64,000 nucleotides of DNA from Prinia subflava (lineage: Eukaryota; Chordata; Aves; Passeriformes; Cisticolidae). Shown one piece after another: positions 10,898-22,700 of this stretch. Both the position numbers and the translations under genes were made by a program. Every line of letters starts with the position of its first letter. Position 1 is the stretch's first letter. The DNA lies in assembly GCF_021018805.1 (NCBI RefSeq), contig NC_086251.1, forward strand, positions 43,346,767 to 43,410,766. The letters run 5' to 3'. The notes beneath the pieces were generated by a model. That model was not told where the DNA came from, ran no database searches, and saw nothing but the letters and a program-made list of their open reading frames with translations.

Positions 10898-13040
10898 TCC
10901 TAGATTTTGTGTATCTTTACTGAAAAGGATTCAAACCATCCAGATCCCACCACTCTCAACAGAGAAGAATGCAGCATTTCACCCATGTTTTCACACTCAG
11001 TTGATTCAGTGAACATCAGTATAAAGTTACAAACTGCCTGAAGTGCCCTGTGAGTTTTGTACAACACATTTAGTACCAACTTCTGGTGTCTTCTGTTATC
11101 TTCAAATTTTGAGGAGTGAAAGCAAGAACAGGTAATGTGATAGGGTTGTTCATTAGGGTTGCTAATTTACCAGTGCAATGAACTATCAGCTCAGTAAAGA
11201 CTGTTCCTTGTACCTTGTGCGTTTTAATTTCCAGAGTAGATGTTTGTATTAGAGGATTTTTACTACACCTTTCTTTAGAGCAGGGAAAGGCCCAAGATTA
11301 GTGTGCATGTATTTGTCGCTGTGTCCACTGCCCTGGTGGTCCATCTGGCCCAGCATACTGTGTTCATCAGTGGCAGCAGGAGGTTATATTTAGAGGGAGC
11401 ACATGAACCTGGCTATGTGCTATGATCTAGCCCTCTGTAGTTCCTTCTGGAACCTACATTTGTCATGTCAGAGCACGTTTATAAGAAGGCTGTTTCCTTT
11501 GGTGTCTGTTTACAGACCTGTAGACCCTAAATAATAATTGTATAATCCTGTGTGCCTTCCCAACCTCCTAATGATGATTTCTGTAAGCTTACTTCTGAAT
11601 GTGTGAAAACCTGCTGTATTATTGCTCTGTGGTTTTGCATAATTTAAGGACCTTTGCTGAAGACTGTGCTAAAGGCAGATTGAAAATCTAAATAAACTGT
11701 ATCTAGAGTTCTGTTGACAGCTTCAGAAGACTTTCAGAACATATAAGGAACTTTCAAAACATATAAGGAACAAGCAGTCTGTCCTTCAAAAAAGGTGTTC
11801 TGATTCTTCCTTCAAAGAGCATGCATACATTAATTTTATTCTTCCTAGTACTTTATACTGATGTACCCACTACATTTGTCAGAGTCATATTTCTGGAATT
11901 CTCTTTTTGAAGCTGAACAGTACTGTGATTTTTTGTTTGTTTGTTTAGTTTTTTCGTAAGGTTATTAAACATGTGCATAAGAGTGCTACAGAACATCTTC
12001 AGTTTGGAATGAAGATTATGAGAAATGATTTAACTGTGCACAACAAACCACTATACTAGACATAATTATAAAGAAGTTGTTTAACTTTACAAGAAGAGAA
12101 CCCTTTTATTTTATTAGATGAATTTGAAAACATACATCCCAGCATTTTGTTATCTGAAATCCTGTGTAGAGACAGTAACATGACAGTGCTTGCATTTAGA
12201 GAGGCCAGCATAGTCTTTCTGCTTCAGGTTAGTGCAGCTTGATTAATGCTGTGTGCCCCTTGACTAATATAGTATTTAATACTAATATGGATCTTGACTA
12301 AAACCTTTTAAAAATACCCAAAAAACATAAAGGAAATATTATTCTGAGCCATTACATTACTGCATATATATAAATAAATGTGTATTGAGTCTCAGGGCAC
12401 AGACCTTAAGGGCAGAAAATCCAGAAGGACTATAACTTTAAAAAAAAAATCCTTTTTTTTAAGCTTAAATATAATTTTTAAAATTCTTGTATTTGTCACT
12501 AGTGATACCTTTTCATGCTATACTACTTGTCCTCCTTGACAAATCATGATTCATGCAGCTTTCAGGAGATTGTTTCACTATTTCTTTCACGAGGCTATCA
12601 AAGAAAAAGAAAGGACAACACAAAATAAATAACTGTCTTATAGATTCATCTTTCATGGTACTCAGAAAATGAGTTCTTTTATGAACACCTATCATAAATT
12701 CATAAAAGAGGAGAAGCACTGTGTCAGTGAGCACCTAAGTCAGTGACCTTAAAAGCCGTTTTTTTATTTATGAATGGTGTAATGAACAGTCAAACTCCTC
12801 TATTAAACATGCCGGTCTCCTTATTAAAGGAAGTATGTGCCATGACCCAAGTAAAAAAAAAAAAGTGCAAGATCTGTCTGAAGTCTGAATAACGAGGGCA
12901 AATCCATTTTTGCTAGAGGTTATTTCTAAGCCTGGATGCCCATGCAAGAGATGCAGACAGAGCAGAATGAAGTCAAAGATGGCTTAAAAGCTGACTTTAG
13001 ATGAAGAGGCACAGGGAATGTAAGCCTGAGGGAAAAAAAT
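10898..13040. other. Intergenic DNA, second part
   Basis: AT-rich sequence containing an old repeat relic at about 11290-11900 and a 20-bp tandem duplication at 11731-11770. Nothing else is recognisable. Confidence 0.6.
11290..11900. repeat. Probable ancient LINE/SINE relic
   Basis: The phrase near 11335 ('ggtccatctggcccagcata') is typical of a widespread old amniote interspersed repeat. The stretch near 11660-11820 resembles antisense CR1 coding sequence. It is strongly decayed; family, strand and limits are uncertain. Confidence 0.35.
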
Positions 13041-13049
13041 ATATAAAGA

Positions 13050-13525
13050 GAAACATAGGCCCTGGGATGCACCCATGGATGCTGAGGTAGCTACTGACAT
13101 GATGAGAGAGACCAAGATAATTAATCTCTCCATTGAGGAAAAGCTGAGAAAGCTGGGCTGTCTAGCATGGAGAAGGAAAGGCTTGGAGGATCTCATCACT
13201 GTGTATAAATACTTGAAGGGAGAGTGTAGATAATGTGGTGTGCAGTGACAAGGCAAGAAGCAATTGGCACAAGCAGAACAAGACTTTCTATCTGGACATC
13301 AAGACAGTCTTTTCAATTTTGAGGGTGACCAAACACTGGCACAGGCTGCACTAAGAAGTTGTGGATCTACATCCGTGGAATAATCAAAATAATCAAAAAC
13401 TGTCTGAACACAGTTCTGGGCAACGAGCTCTAGGTGACCCTGCTTGATCAGGGGCTTGGGCAAATGGCTTCCAGGGCCCTTCCAATCTCACTGATTCTGT
13501 GACTCAGTGATTCAGTAACTCTTTC
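13050..13525 (+). mobile_element. CR1 LINE 3' fragment
   Basis: Plus-strand CR1 3' end: a degenerate '..ggaaaggcttggaggatctcatca..' core, then 'agctctaggtgaccctgctt' at 13430, then the terminal 'cactgattctgtgactcag' tail. It is 5'-truncated and noncoding. Confidence 0.88.
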
Positions 13526-16500
13526 TGTAGACAAATATACCTGCCTGAAAGCAGCTATCGTCACTCTTACCTAAACTAATTGCTTAAGGCCAAGAGATAG
13601 TTTCATCTTGCTCTTCTTTCTGAGCACTCAGAATTGACAGCCTCAGGCTTTATAAGGCTTTACAGCAGTACTTCCACTTTTTCCTGCAGCCTGCTGGGTA
13701 TTCCAATTTTCACAGTTTTTCCTGGATTTTTCTTACAGTAAGGAAAAGCACAAGAGTTCCTCAATAACCCGTAACCATAAACTCCAAAATAACCTTGAAA
13801 TAGAAGATTTTTTTTTAATATGGACATGAATCTTCAAGAACCTAGAATAAAATTATTTCACATAGCTGCTCAAACACTTGATGAATGATGCTGTGTCAAA
13901 GCAGTGTGTTTGATGTATTTTTTCTGACAAGCCATATTTATTAGCAATACTGAAATAAAAACAGGTAGGAATTGGCATATCTTCCAAGCATCTAGTATGA
14001 CAAAGCATGTGGATTAGTCAGAAAAAAAACCCCAGCAAATCTTTTAGTCTCCTCTTTACTAGTTTATTTTCCAAGTTTAAACATTTCCTCATGCAGATAT
14101 TCCTAGATGTGGTTGTTGATATGTGGTGATCTATGTTGAACACCAATTGGATCTAATTGTTTCTTTGTGGTTTATCTGATTTGTGTATAAACCATATAAG
14201 CAGTGAAAGGATAAGTGAAAAACCACATCAAGTCTGGCAGATGATAATAATGTTTTAATGTTAAAGCACAACAAAAACGGTGGAATTTGGAGCCTTGCAG
14301 TGCTGGAGATGATATGTACTAAATGAGAAATTGTGGCTGTCACTAGAGGGGGTGCCTGTAACAGTAGAAAAAGATGCTTGTCAATTCTCGCTGTGTTTAA
14401 ATTAATAGGGACATGCAGGAGTGTTTGAAAAAGAACCAGAAAAAAAATCTACAATATGCTGTGATTTTAAAGTGATTTTCTTTTCTATTTGTTTATTTGA
14501 ACCAGAGCACAAGACATTTTAATTACTTAATTTCTCTAGCCTCAGGGCATACGTTTTGCATCTCTGTTCTTAGGATTTTATTTATAATTCTGGATGTAGT
14601 CTTATTGGTGATACTTTTAACTCATTAACTGGTTTTAGTATATAAAAGAGGAACATTTACTAATATTCTACAGGGTTGAAAAGTTTCCAGTCACTCTAAG
14701 CTGCTAGATGCCATCACTTTTCAAAACTGATGTGATCAGAACTATTGATTATTGTTCTTTTTTACAGCTTAAACCACTTGCAGTCTTGACTAAGCTAAGC
14801 AACTGAGTTCTATTATTCCTTCAATACAGGTCATGTTTCTAAACCCCCCATTTTCCCTACTGTCCTGTGAATAATCCCGTTTGTCTACTTCTTGATGATA
14901 AAGTATTCCAGACAACTCTATAAATGCAAAATGAAATGGAATAGTTGCAACATATTCCCATATTTCTGCCATGCAGGGTGTGCCTTATTGCATGTAGCTA
15001 CCTGTGTTCTTCTATGCAGAATTTACATTCTCATCTAGAGTTCAGAGACCTCCCTAGCCTGGGGTTATCTGTAGACTTAGAAATATGCTTGCTCTTCGTT
15101 TCCCCATCACTGGGCCTGTTCTTGAAAAAGTTGAACAGAAGGACCAGGAACTAGAAGAAGTTCAGCCTGTGTCTAGAAGAAGCCAGAGCATGGCAATGCA
15201 AGGCTAGCAGCTCCGGCAGTCAGGTCCATCCGTGCTCTCAGCTCTGACAGGCTGCTCTAGCTGGGGACTGCAGGCTGTGAGCCAAGCGTGGCCACAGCAC
15301 AGAGAGTGTCACAGTCCTGTGGCATCTCAGTGGGACTGCGTTGGTGATATTGAAAGTCACAGCAAGGCAAGGAATGAAAATAGAGCCAGCGTCCAGATAG
15401 GAGGAGCAAGAGACACCTGGAGACAAAACTACAATGTAGGTCCAAGGTGTCAAGGAGACAGGACTGGAGAGAAGACAGGAGACAATGCTACCTTCCACAC
15501 TGGTCCTCAGTAAATGCAGGAAAATCAGTCAGCAAGGCAGGGCTGTGGGAATCAGGCTGAGCATGAGTTCAGTGTTTGAATAGCTCAGGCCTGAGCTGAC
15601 CCAGAGCCCTCGAGCTGTCAGAGGGGGTACATGGTGCTGGGGTGGGCAGGTTGGCCAGGGCAGAACCCTGACGGAGGGAGACAACTGAACAGTGTTGCAG
15701 ACTTGTAACCAGAAAATTCCTTAAATGTGCTAGAAACTACAATGCAAACATCACCTTGCTTAGAGCGTAAGTTTCCTGAGCGAAGCCAGTGGCCATGGAA
15801 ACACCACGTGGTTAGCAACAGTCATTTTTCTCCCCAAGCTCTGTTGATGTTCCTGGCTCAGAATGTGCAAGCCAAGTCTTGAAGCACAGAAGGAGGTGCA
15901 TCCAGACCTGGAGCTCTTCCCAGGCTGAAGGTACATGTTCTGTCCTGTTTCCTTCAAGGCTATCAGGCCTTCAACAACTGGAGTCCCTTGCTTCTCTCAA
16001 GCCCAGAAATCATATATTAAGCAGTTCTTATTTATTTTAGAATCTGTTCTGAACATCTTTGTGTCAACTTTGCCATTTTTAGTGTACAATCTCTTATAGT
16101 TTCCATTTTTGATCCCTTAGAAATAGCTTGGAGGATACTTTTCCTTCAATTAAGACTTTCTGGACTGTCACCACTGCCACAGAGCTGTTGCCATGCCAAA
16201 GCTTCTGATGCCAGTATCTATATGCATGCTCCTTTTCCTTAATAAATGAAAGGTAATTCAAATACTTTGCTCTCAGTCAAAGAGCAATGAAGCAAATTAT
16301 CCTTCATCTTGTTTAGGAATCTGAAACACAATTATGACAGAGTAGCTAATGCAGGTTATCCTATTAGTTAAGTACACCAGACAAGTGAGTATTTCATTTA
16401 TGATAACCTAATCAAATTACTCAAATCTTGGGATTACTTATCTTCCCACCAATAAATCTGTTTTTCCTTTGCTTTGTCCATACACAGTGAAACATAAAAC

Positions 16501-18990
16501 GTAACTCTGAAGTTGAAATGCAAGTGGGAGAGAAGTGGGCTGCCAGAGAGAACATACAAGATACTCTTACAGCTCACTCCAGCAACACTGTAATTAGAGA
16601 GATGGGATACACATCTCTGGTCTTTTCTGGTAAACTAGGTCATGTTGTGAGAAGTAAGAACTCCTCTGTTGTGCCCAGAGTTGTACTAGGTCATCAAAAT
16701 TGGTTGTGATAAAACAGAGATTTAAGCTGGAAGAGAATTTTACACTGCTTGGAGCTGACAAAGCTGCCTCTGGACAGTGCCAGGCAATATTGTTTGCTGG
16801 ATGAAATAGCTTTAACTTGTACCCACTGCACCTGGAAATCAGGTGTAGAATAAGCTCACAACAACTAAGAGATAGGTCCAAAAGACAACAGAAATTCCTT
16901 TGATTATACATTTGTTTTGCTAGATGGTTTGGTATGCTTTTGTGTCAGCCTGTGTCAACCAAAATATTTCTTTGCCAAAGCCAAAAGGAGCAGAGTTTCA
17001 TTTCTCTTTTTTAATAAGGTGTACAGTGTTCCTGGGACAAGCTGTTACTTTGGCAGTAAGAAGCAGAAAACCAGAGGATAATGTAGGCAGATATAGCATG
17101 ATTTTTGTAATGTAACATGTTAGGTGAAGTTTAAGTGGCTGATTATTCCCATTGGGTAGAGGATCCAAGGCAAACCTAAATCCACTCAACTTTTATGTTT
17201 GTTTGATCTCTGATATATCTGCATTTAATTTTTAAAAATTATGGCCACGGAAACCACAACAGCATGAGAAGAAAAAAGAAGGCAAGTCCCACAGATCCTG
17301 GCAAAAGCTTCCCTACAGTATGGATGGGCACTGAGGTGATGTTTCCAGATCTGGGAAAGATCAGCAGGGTTGAATGGAGCACACATTAAGGAGCCCTGAG
17401 CTTGCCCCATTACCCCATTCTTGTGATTTGCCCTCAGAGATCAATAAGACCTCAAATTATGATGAAATAATCCAGTTGTCTCCCACAACAGATACAGTAG
17501 GTGGATGAGAATTTTTATTGTGTCTGTGGTTCCGAAAACCAAAGACAGGCTATGCCTCATGAATGCCAGGCAACATTACCCTGAGTGTGTTGGACAACAG
17601 CGTAGGTTTTGCAGATCATAGCAATATTGGTAATGTTGTAGTTGCTGAGTCTCAGCTAAACCAAACAGGATATGGTGCATCTAGTTTCCACAGAGGACAA
17701 GATGGGTGGGACAGGACTGGATGGAGTAGCAGCACAGAAGTAGATGTGTTTCCACTCCCAGAACCTGTACTGCTTTGTGGCTTTCTTCTTCATGAAACTT
17801 GCCATTAGCTCTTGGCTGGGAAAGAACATCATCCCACTGCTGAGAGATGGCCACCTTGAACGCCTTGGTAGCAGCCTTGAGCAAGCCAGTCTGGCTTATG
17901 CCATGCTGGAGTCATCTCCCTTAGCACTGACCCAAGGGGTGAACAGTTACAGAGCCCCACACCTGACTTGGCAAGACGGAATCACAACTTCTGTCTCATC
18001 TGTGCCTCTGTGGAGTGTGTATCTCTCTTGTTCATTTGCCTTGAAATTCAGTGATCTGCCTGTGGCTTTGTTGTTATTTAGTCAAGTTGGTACAGACACC
18101 AAGCAGTGGTGATGAGTGGTGGCTCTTAGGGCTGCAGGTGAGTTACAGATGTGAGCAGTGTGTCAGAAGGACGTGACTGAACAGAGCACAGGACAGCCAA
18201 TATTTCTAAGGGAATTCATGCAATGCAGTGTGAAATTCTGTAGGACACTGTTGTGGCTGCTTCAGCTTGTCCCCTCTCTGGGACACCGCGAAGGGTACCC
18301 CATTCTAAATGGGATAAGTGTAACTGATGGGATTTCTCACACAAGATGTAACTGCTTAACATGAGCCCATTAGATCAGGATTTATATTATATTTCTTTAT
18401 GGCCGTGGTATCACTTGCTTACCTTAAAAAGATGTATTGAGGAGATTCATTACATTTAGGAAACACATACCGGTGAACTGACTTAAAGTACTTTAAAAGA
18501 GTTATATCAAAATAGTATCTGATTTATTGTACTCAAAACGTTTGAATAACTCTAATGTAGCTCAGGGGGGACTGCTTATCCAAGAATATGGTAATCTAAT
18601 TTATACTGTGCATAGGTTACATTTTCAAGTTTCCTCCCCTGAAGATTACATTTATGTTGACATTTCTCTTGTTGTGTACTATTTCAGGTACTGTGTTCTA
18701 TTTCAGGTGACAATAATTCCACTTTATTTCTGTCAAGGTTATATTTTCCCCCATTTAGTTTCTTTGATGAATGGATTTTATCTTGTCTGATAATGTGGGA
18801 AATACTACTCTCTCCTCTTTTTGCTTTAGCCTGTCATTTTCAAAATCACTCAATTTTCAGTGCTTTTTAAACTGCTTTACATTTAGTGCATATCTAACTT
18901 GCAGTCAGTGAATATTTGCTTGTTGTAAAGGTCTGCTTTAATTTCACTGCTTTCACGAGTGGTTTAGTATGACTCTTACTCAGCCCCCTT
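13526..18990. other. Intergenic DNA upstream of TSHR
   Basis: About 5.5 kb of mostly AT-rich DNA with more GC-balanced patches at 15200-15960 and 17500-18110. The ORFs in those patches overlap on opposite strands and carry no domain I recognise. No LTR or CR1 signature is clear. Distal TSHR regulatory elements could lie here, but none can be named from sequence alone. Confidence 0.55.
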
Positions 18991-19592
18991 CCTCCTGTTC
19001 CTTTCCGCTAAGATGCCAGGAGGAATGCTCGGGGTCCGACGTTCCTCCGCTGCCTTTGAGAAGGGCTGGTCGGGCCGGTCCCGCTGCCGGCGGGGGTCCC
19101 GCCGCGGCCGGGCGGAGCGGGGCCGGGCAGGGCTGGGTAGGGCAGAGCGCTCGCCCCGCTCGCCCCGCGCGGTGCCGGCCGCCCGCGGCAGGCGGCCCCG
19201 CCGCCTCAAGGCTGCCCCGGGTCCGCCGGAGCGCGGGCAGCGGCGGGGTCCCGGGAGAGCTGCGGTGAGAGCCGGGGGACGGCGCTGCCGGGGGAGAGCC
19301 CGGGGGGACCCCGCGGGAGGGGTGCGGAGGAGCGGGGACCAGGTCCAGGGTGGCCGGCAGGATGGGCGCGGGGCCGGGGCGAGGAGAGGGACCCTGCCCG
19401 ATGGCGAGGGCGCGCACGGCTCGCCGAGACCTTTCCTGACCCCGCTGAGTGAGGAGGCGGCGTTGTCCAGCACAGGTGCCGCCTTTCCCCGGCAGCTTCT
19501 CCCGGCGGGGCAGCGTGCTGTGCCCCTGCAGCTCCGGGATCTCCTCGTCTCCTCGGAGAAGCGAGGGGCAGAGCGGGAGCGGACGGCGGAAG
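18991..19592 (+). promoter_or_regulatory. TSHR: TSHR CpG-island promoter and 5' UTR
   Basis: Very GC-rich, CpG-dense DNA ends at the TSHR start codon. I see no TATA box in the expected place, so initiation is probably dispersed. Long ORFs on both strands here are artefacts of high GC. One frame, opened by an ATG at 19449, is continuous with TSHR but would add 48 residues before the signal peptide. Confidence 0.75.
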
Positions 19593-19762
19593 ATGCTGTG
19601 CCTCACGGCAGCCTTCCAATTGCTGCTGGTGCTGGTGCTGTGCAGCCAGGGTACTGAGAGGTGTCCTTCAGCCTTCTGCGAGTGCTCTGACTGGGAGGAC
19701 TACAAAATCACTTGCAGGGACATCTACTTTATCCCCAGCCTTCCGGAGGGCACCCGGACCCT
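19593..19762 (+). CDS. TSHR: TSHR exon 1 (coding part)
   Basis: The ATG at 19593 has A at -3 (GGAAGATGC). It opens a typical signal peptide with a Leu/Val-rich core ([10 protein letters not shown]) and a likely cut near Gly20. Then come [14 protein letters not shown] and ITCRDI with Cys24, 29, 31 and 41, the conserved N-terminal cap, and [12 protein letters not shown], which starts the repeat region. Donor CT/GTGAGT follows. I chose this start because upstream in-frame ATGs would put non-hydrophobic sequence before the signal peptide. Confidence 0.96.
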
Positions 19763-22700
19763 GTGAGTATATTGGGGCGGTTTACGGAAGCCGCCTGTGA
19801 GCATTCATACTTTGTAGGCAGGAGATGAGCTAATGTCCCATGAGATGAGGAAGCGATGAGAGGGCAGAAGTGCTGCAGATTACCTGGGCGGTCCGGGATA
19901 GCGGGAACGGCAGGGTGCAGACTCTGCGTGTGGCAGGAGGAGGTAGGAAAAGTGACTCTCAAATCTTAAAGAGCTATGAAGAGACGGTTCATTGCATCTT
20001 AAGAGTTCTGTGTAAAATATGGGGAAATAAGTAACAGGGCTGTTTGTGGACAAAGTGAGCAGTAGGCTGGATTCTATGTGGCAACTGCTTGGAGGGTGAG
20101 GGGAAGGAAAAGTAGATCAAACACAATTTTGTGATTAAAAACTAATAGGAATTGGATGTGTCACCTCACAAAGAGTTCCACAAAATCCTCTGTGCATTTT
20201 CAGCTTCTTTGTCAAAGCCGAGGAATAAAAAAAATCCATGGGAATTGAGAATCCAATACTTCAGATGAAAATGTGGAGTATGGGATAAACCAGCAAATTT
20301 AGAGCTTGCCAAAGTGATAGGGTAATTCAGGTACCTCAGCCTAGGTGTTTGGTATGTTATAAGCACAGTAGAAGATCTTGTCTGGGTTCCTGCTGCCAAT
20401 CCAGATGAGCATCTTGTTGTAAAGGTGCTCATCTTTAGACAGATATGACAGATCATATCTGTCAGTTAAATACTGTAGTGAGGCTGAAATGGCACCTGTC
20501 AGCTAAAACTGAGCAGATGAATCACTCCTGGCTTTTACTTTATTTCTTGAAGTACAAAAGTTTTATAGTCTCTTATGGGAAGTTTCTTTTGTCAATATAG
20601 ATTACTTTCTGATAAAGTAAATGAAGTGAAACGATTTAATTGCAAGGTAAAACAGTAACAGATTGGTTTATATCTTGATAGTGATTCTCAGGACTTTATA
20701 TAAATAAGAACCATTAAAGTATTTGAACTTATTTGAATACTTCTCAGATTTTTTAACAATGAAAGTAAAAGCTTAAATTGGTCACTTGCCTAGGAAGAAA
20801 AAAAAAAAAAAGAGGGTAATTTTCATTATTTTTGCTTTAATTTTTTGATGGTTAGACTGCAGTATTTTGGTTAATAAGATTTTAAATTACACAAGATTTT
20901 TGTTATTATACTTTCATATACACAGTTTATTTAGGTTGAAATTGCAGAAATGTTACAACAGGTACCAAGTAGTATGTTCTTTGAAATCTACCCTGACAAG
21001 TTAGAAAATATAGCAGTTTCAGTTTATAGGAGAAAATGCCTTTGTACAGGCATTCAAAACAGTTAATAGAAACAATGTGGTCACATAATGAAATTTGATA
21101 CTTTCCTTGAAATATGCTGGTTTCGTGGCTGAGAAGTACCTCTCCACATACAGCTCTGCAAATAAAGCACTTTGGCCACTGGAATTCTGGTGTTTTAAAC
21201 ACCTGTAGTAGTGGGGGCTGTAAAATAAACCATTGTTTTGAAAAGACAAAAACACCTCATGAAGATCCTATTTCCATGAGAAAAGTAATTAAAAAAAAAC
21301 CTTAGAAATATTTTTCTGTTTATTTGGGGTGAAAGTTAATCATGTCCACCTATTAGAGTGTACATATCTGCATATTTTATGTTGAAACTCTACAATTTTC
21401 CCTAAATGCAGCAAGTTTGTTACTTTAGACAAAGTAATTCTGCTTCATGGTGGTAACGTGAACCTTAAGATTGCCAGTTTAAGAACTTTTTTGTGTGGCT
21501 ATTCAGTTTTGTAAGGTTTGTAGAACTAAGAGCCTGGTGAGTCTAGGAACACTTTGCCAGCTTTTGGAGATGATGAGTTCTTTTCAGTGCTCAGGATCTT
21601 GAAACTCCAATTAAAGTTTCATTCTGATTATTCAGTCAGAACTGTTCTCTTTTCCCTACCCTACTTTAAGAGAATGGGGCAAACCTTTTTTTAAAAAATG
21701 CTTATAAGAAATTCCAATAAATGCTTATTTCTAACTATTTGGTGGAAAAGTGACATGAACTTAAGCCAGAAAATTATGTTTATTTTAAACTTAGTTATCC
21801 AAATATAGTTAATGCAGGTGCTTATCCAGAATGCCTTCATGCACAGATACTGATCTTGGAGATGTCCTTTTTTCAGTAAAAGATGTTTTTTTTCGTTTAA
21901 GTACACATACAGGTCACCAAAACCCCACTGTACTGAACATTTTTCCAAAGATATAATTGCATCATAATTATCAAATTATTATAATACGCTTCTTGGCATC
22001 ATTATGATGACATATTCAGATGGTATCACTATCCCAGCAACAGCTTAATGCACTTCTCAATTCTTTTCATTTCATAAATCTATTTATAGTTGCTTTAAAT
22101 TATTTTTCTTTTGACAATAAAACTAATAAAGTTTTGCTTCTTATTCAGTGTGCATTACATCTCCTGCATTCACTTACTAAAATAACTTAATCTCTCCCTT
22201 CCCTTCCCTTCCCTTCCCTTCCCTTCCCTTCCCTTCCCTTCCCTTCCCTTCCCTTCCCTTCCCTTCCCTTCCCTTCCCTTCCCTTCCCTTCCCTTCCCTT
22301 CCCTTCCCTTCCCTTCCCTTCCCTTCCCTTCCCTTCCCTTCCCTTCCCTTCCCTTCCCTTCCCTTCCCATCCCATGTTAATAAGGTTTCTATCCTGTACC
22401 CAGGTGCTATTTTCATATCATCATAATCAAATTTAATTGAAATTGAACAAGAGGATGTTAGGCAAGGACTGGTATATAAGGACTGGAACTGGTATATAAA
22501 TAGACACAAAACCAGTACAGTTTTCAAGAATATGATCTTTACATTAACCTATGATTATATTCTACATTTCTACAGTTCTACATTTGCTCTAGTATATTTG
22601 CCATAGGTAGGATACTGCCTTTTGATTAATGTCCATATATTCTGTGTATTTTGTAAGTAATATAGAATGGCTACACATATTGAAATAATGTTTGAGTTGC

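Noticed and set aside
15232..15513. Possible small gene between CEP128 and TSHR
   Set aside because: Three ORFs overlap on both strands, the protein has no recognisable motif, and the local composition fits an old unidentified repeat as well.
18976..19657. Long ORFs (up to 214 codons) over the TSHR CpG island
   Set aside because: They are the same GC artefact in multiple frames on both strands. Only the frame opening at 19593 gives a signal peptide and the TSHR cysteine pattern.
22170..22527. Minus-strand ORFs made of a repeating five-residue unit
   Set aside because: They translate the AAGGG microsatellite and carry no independent coding evidence.
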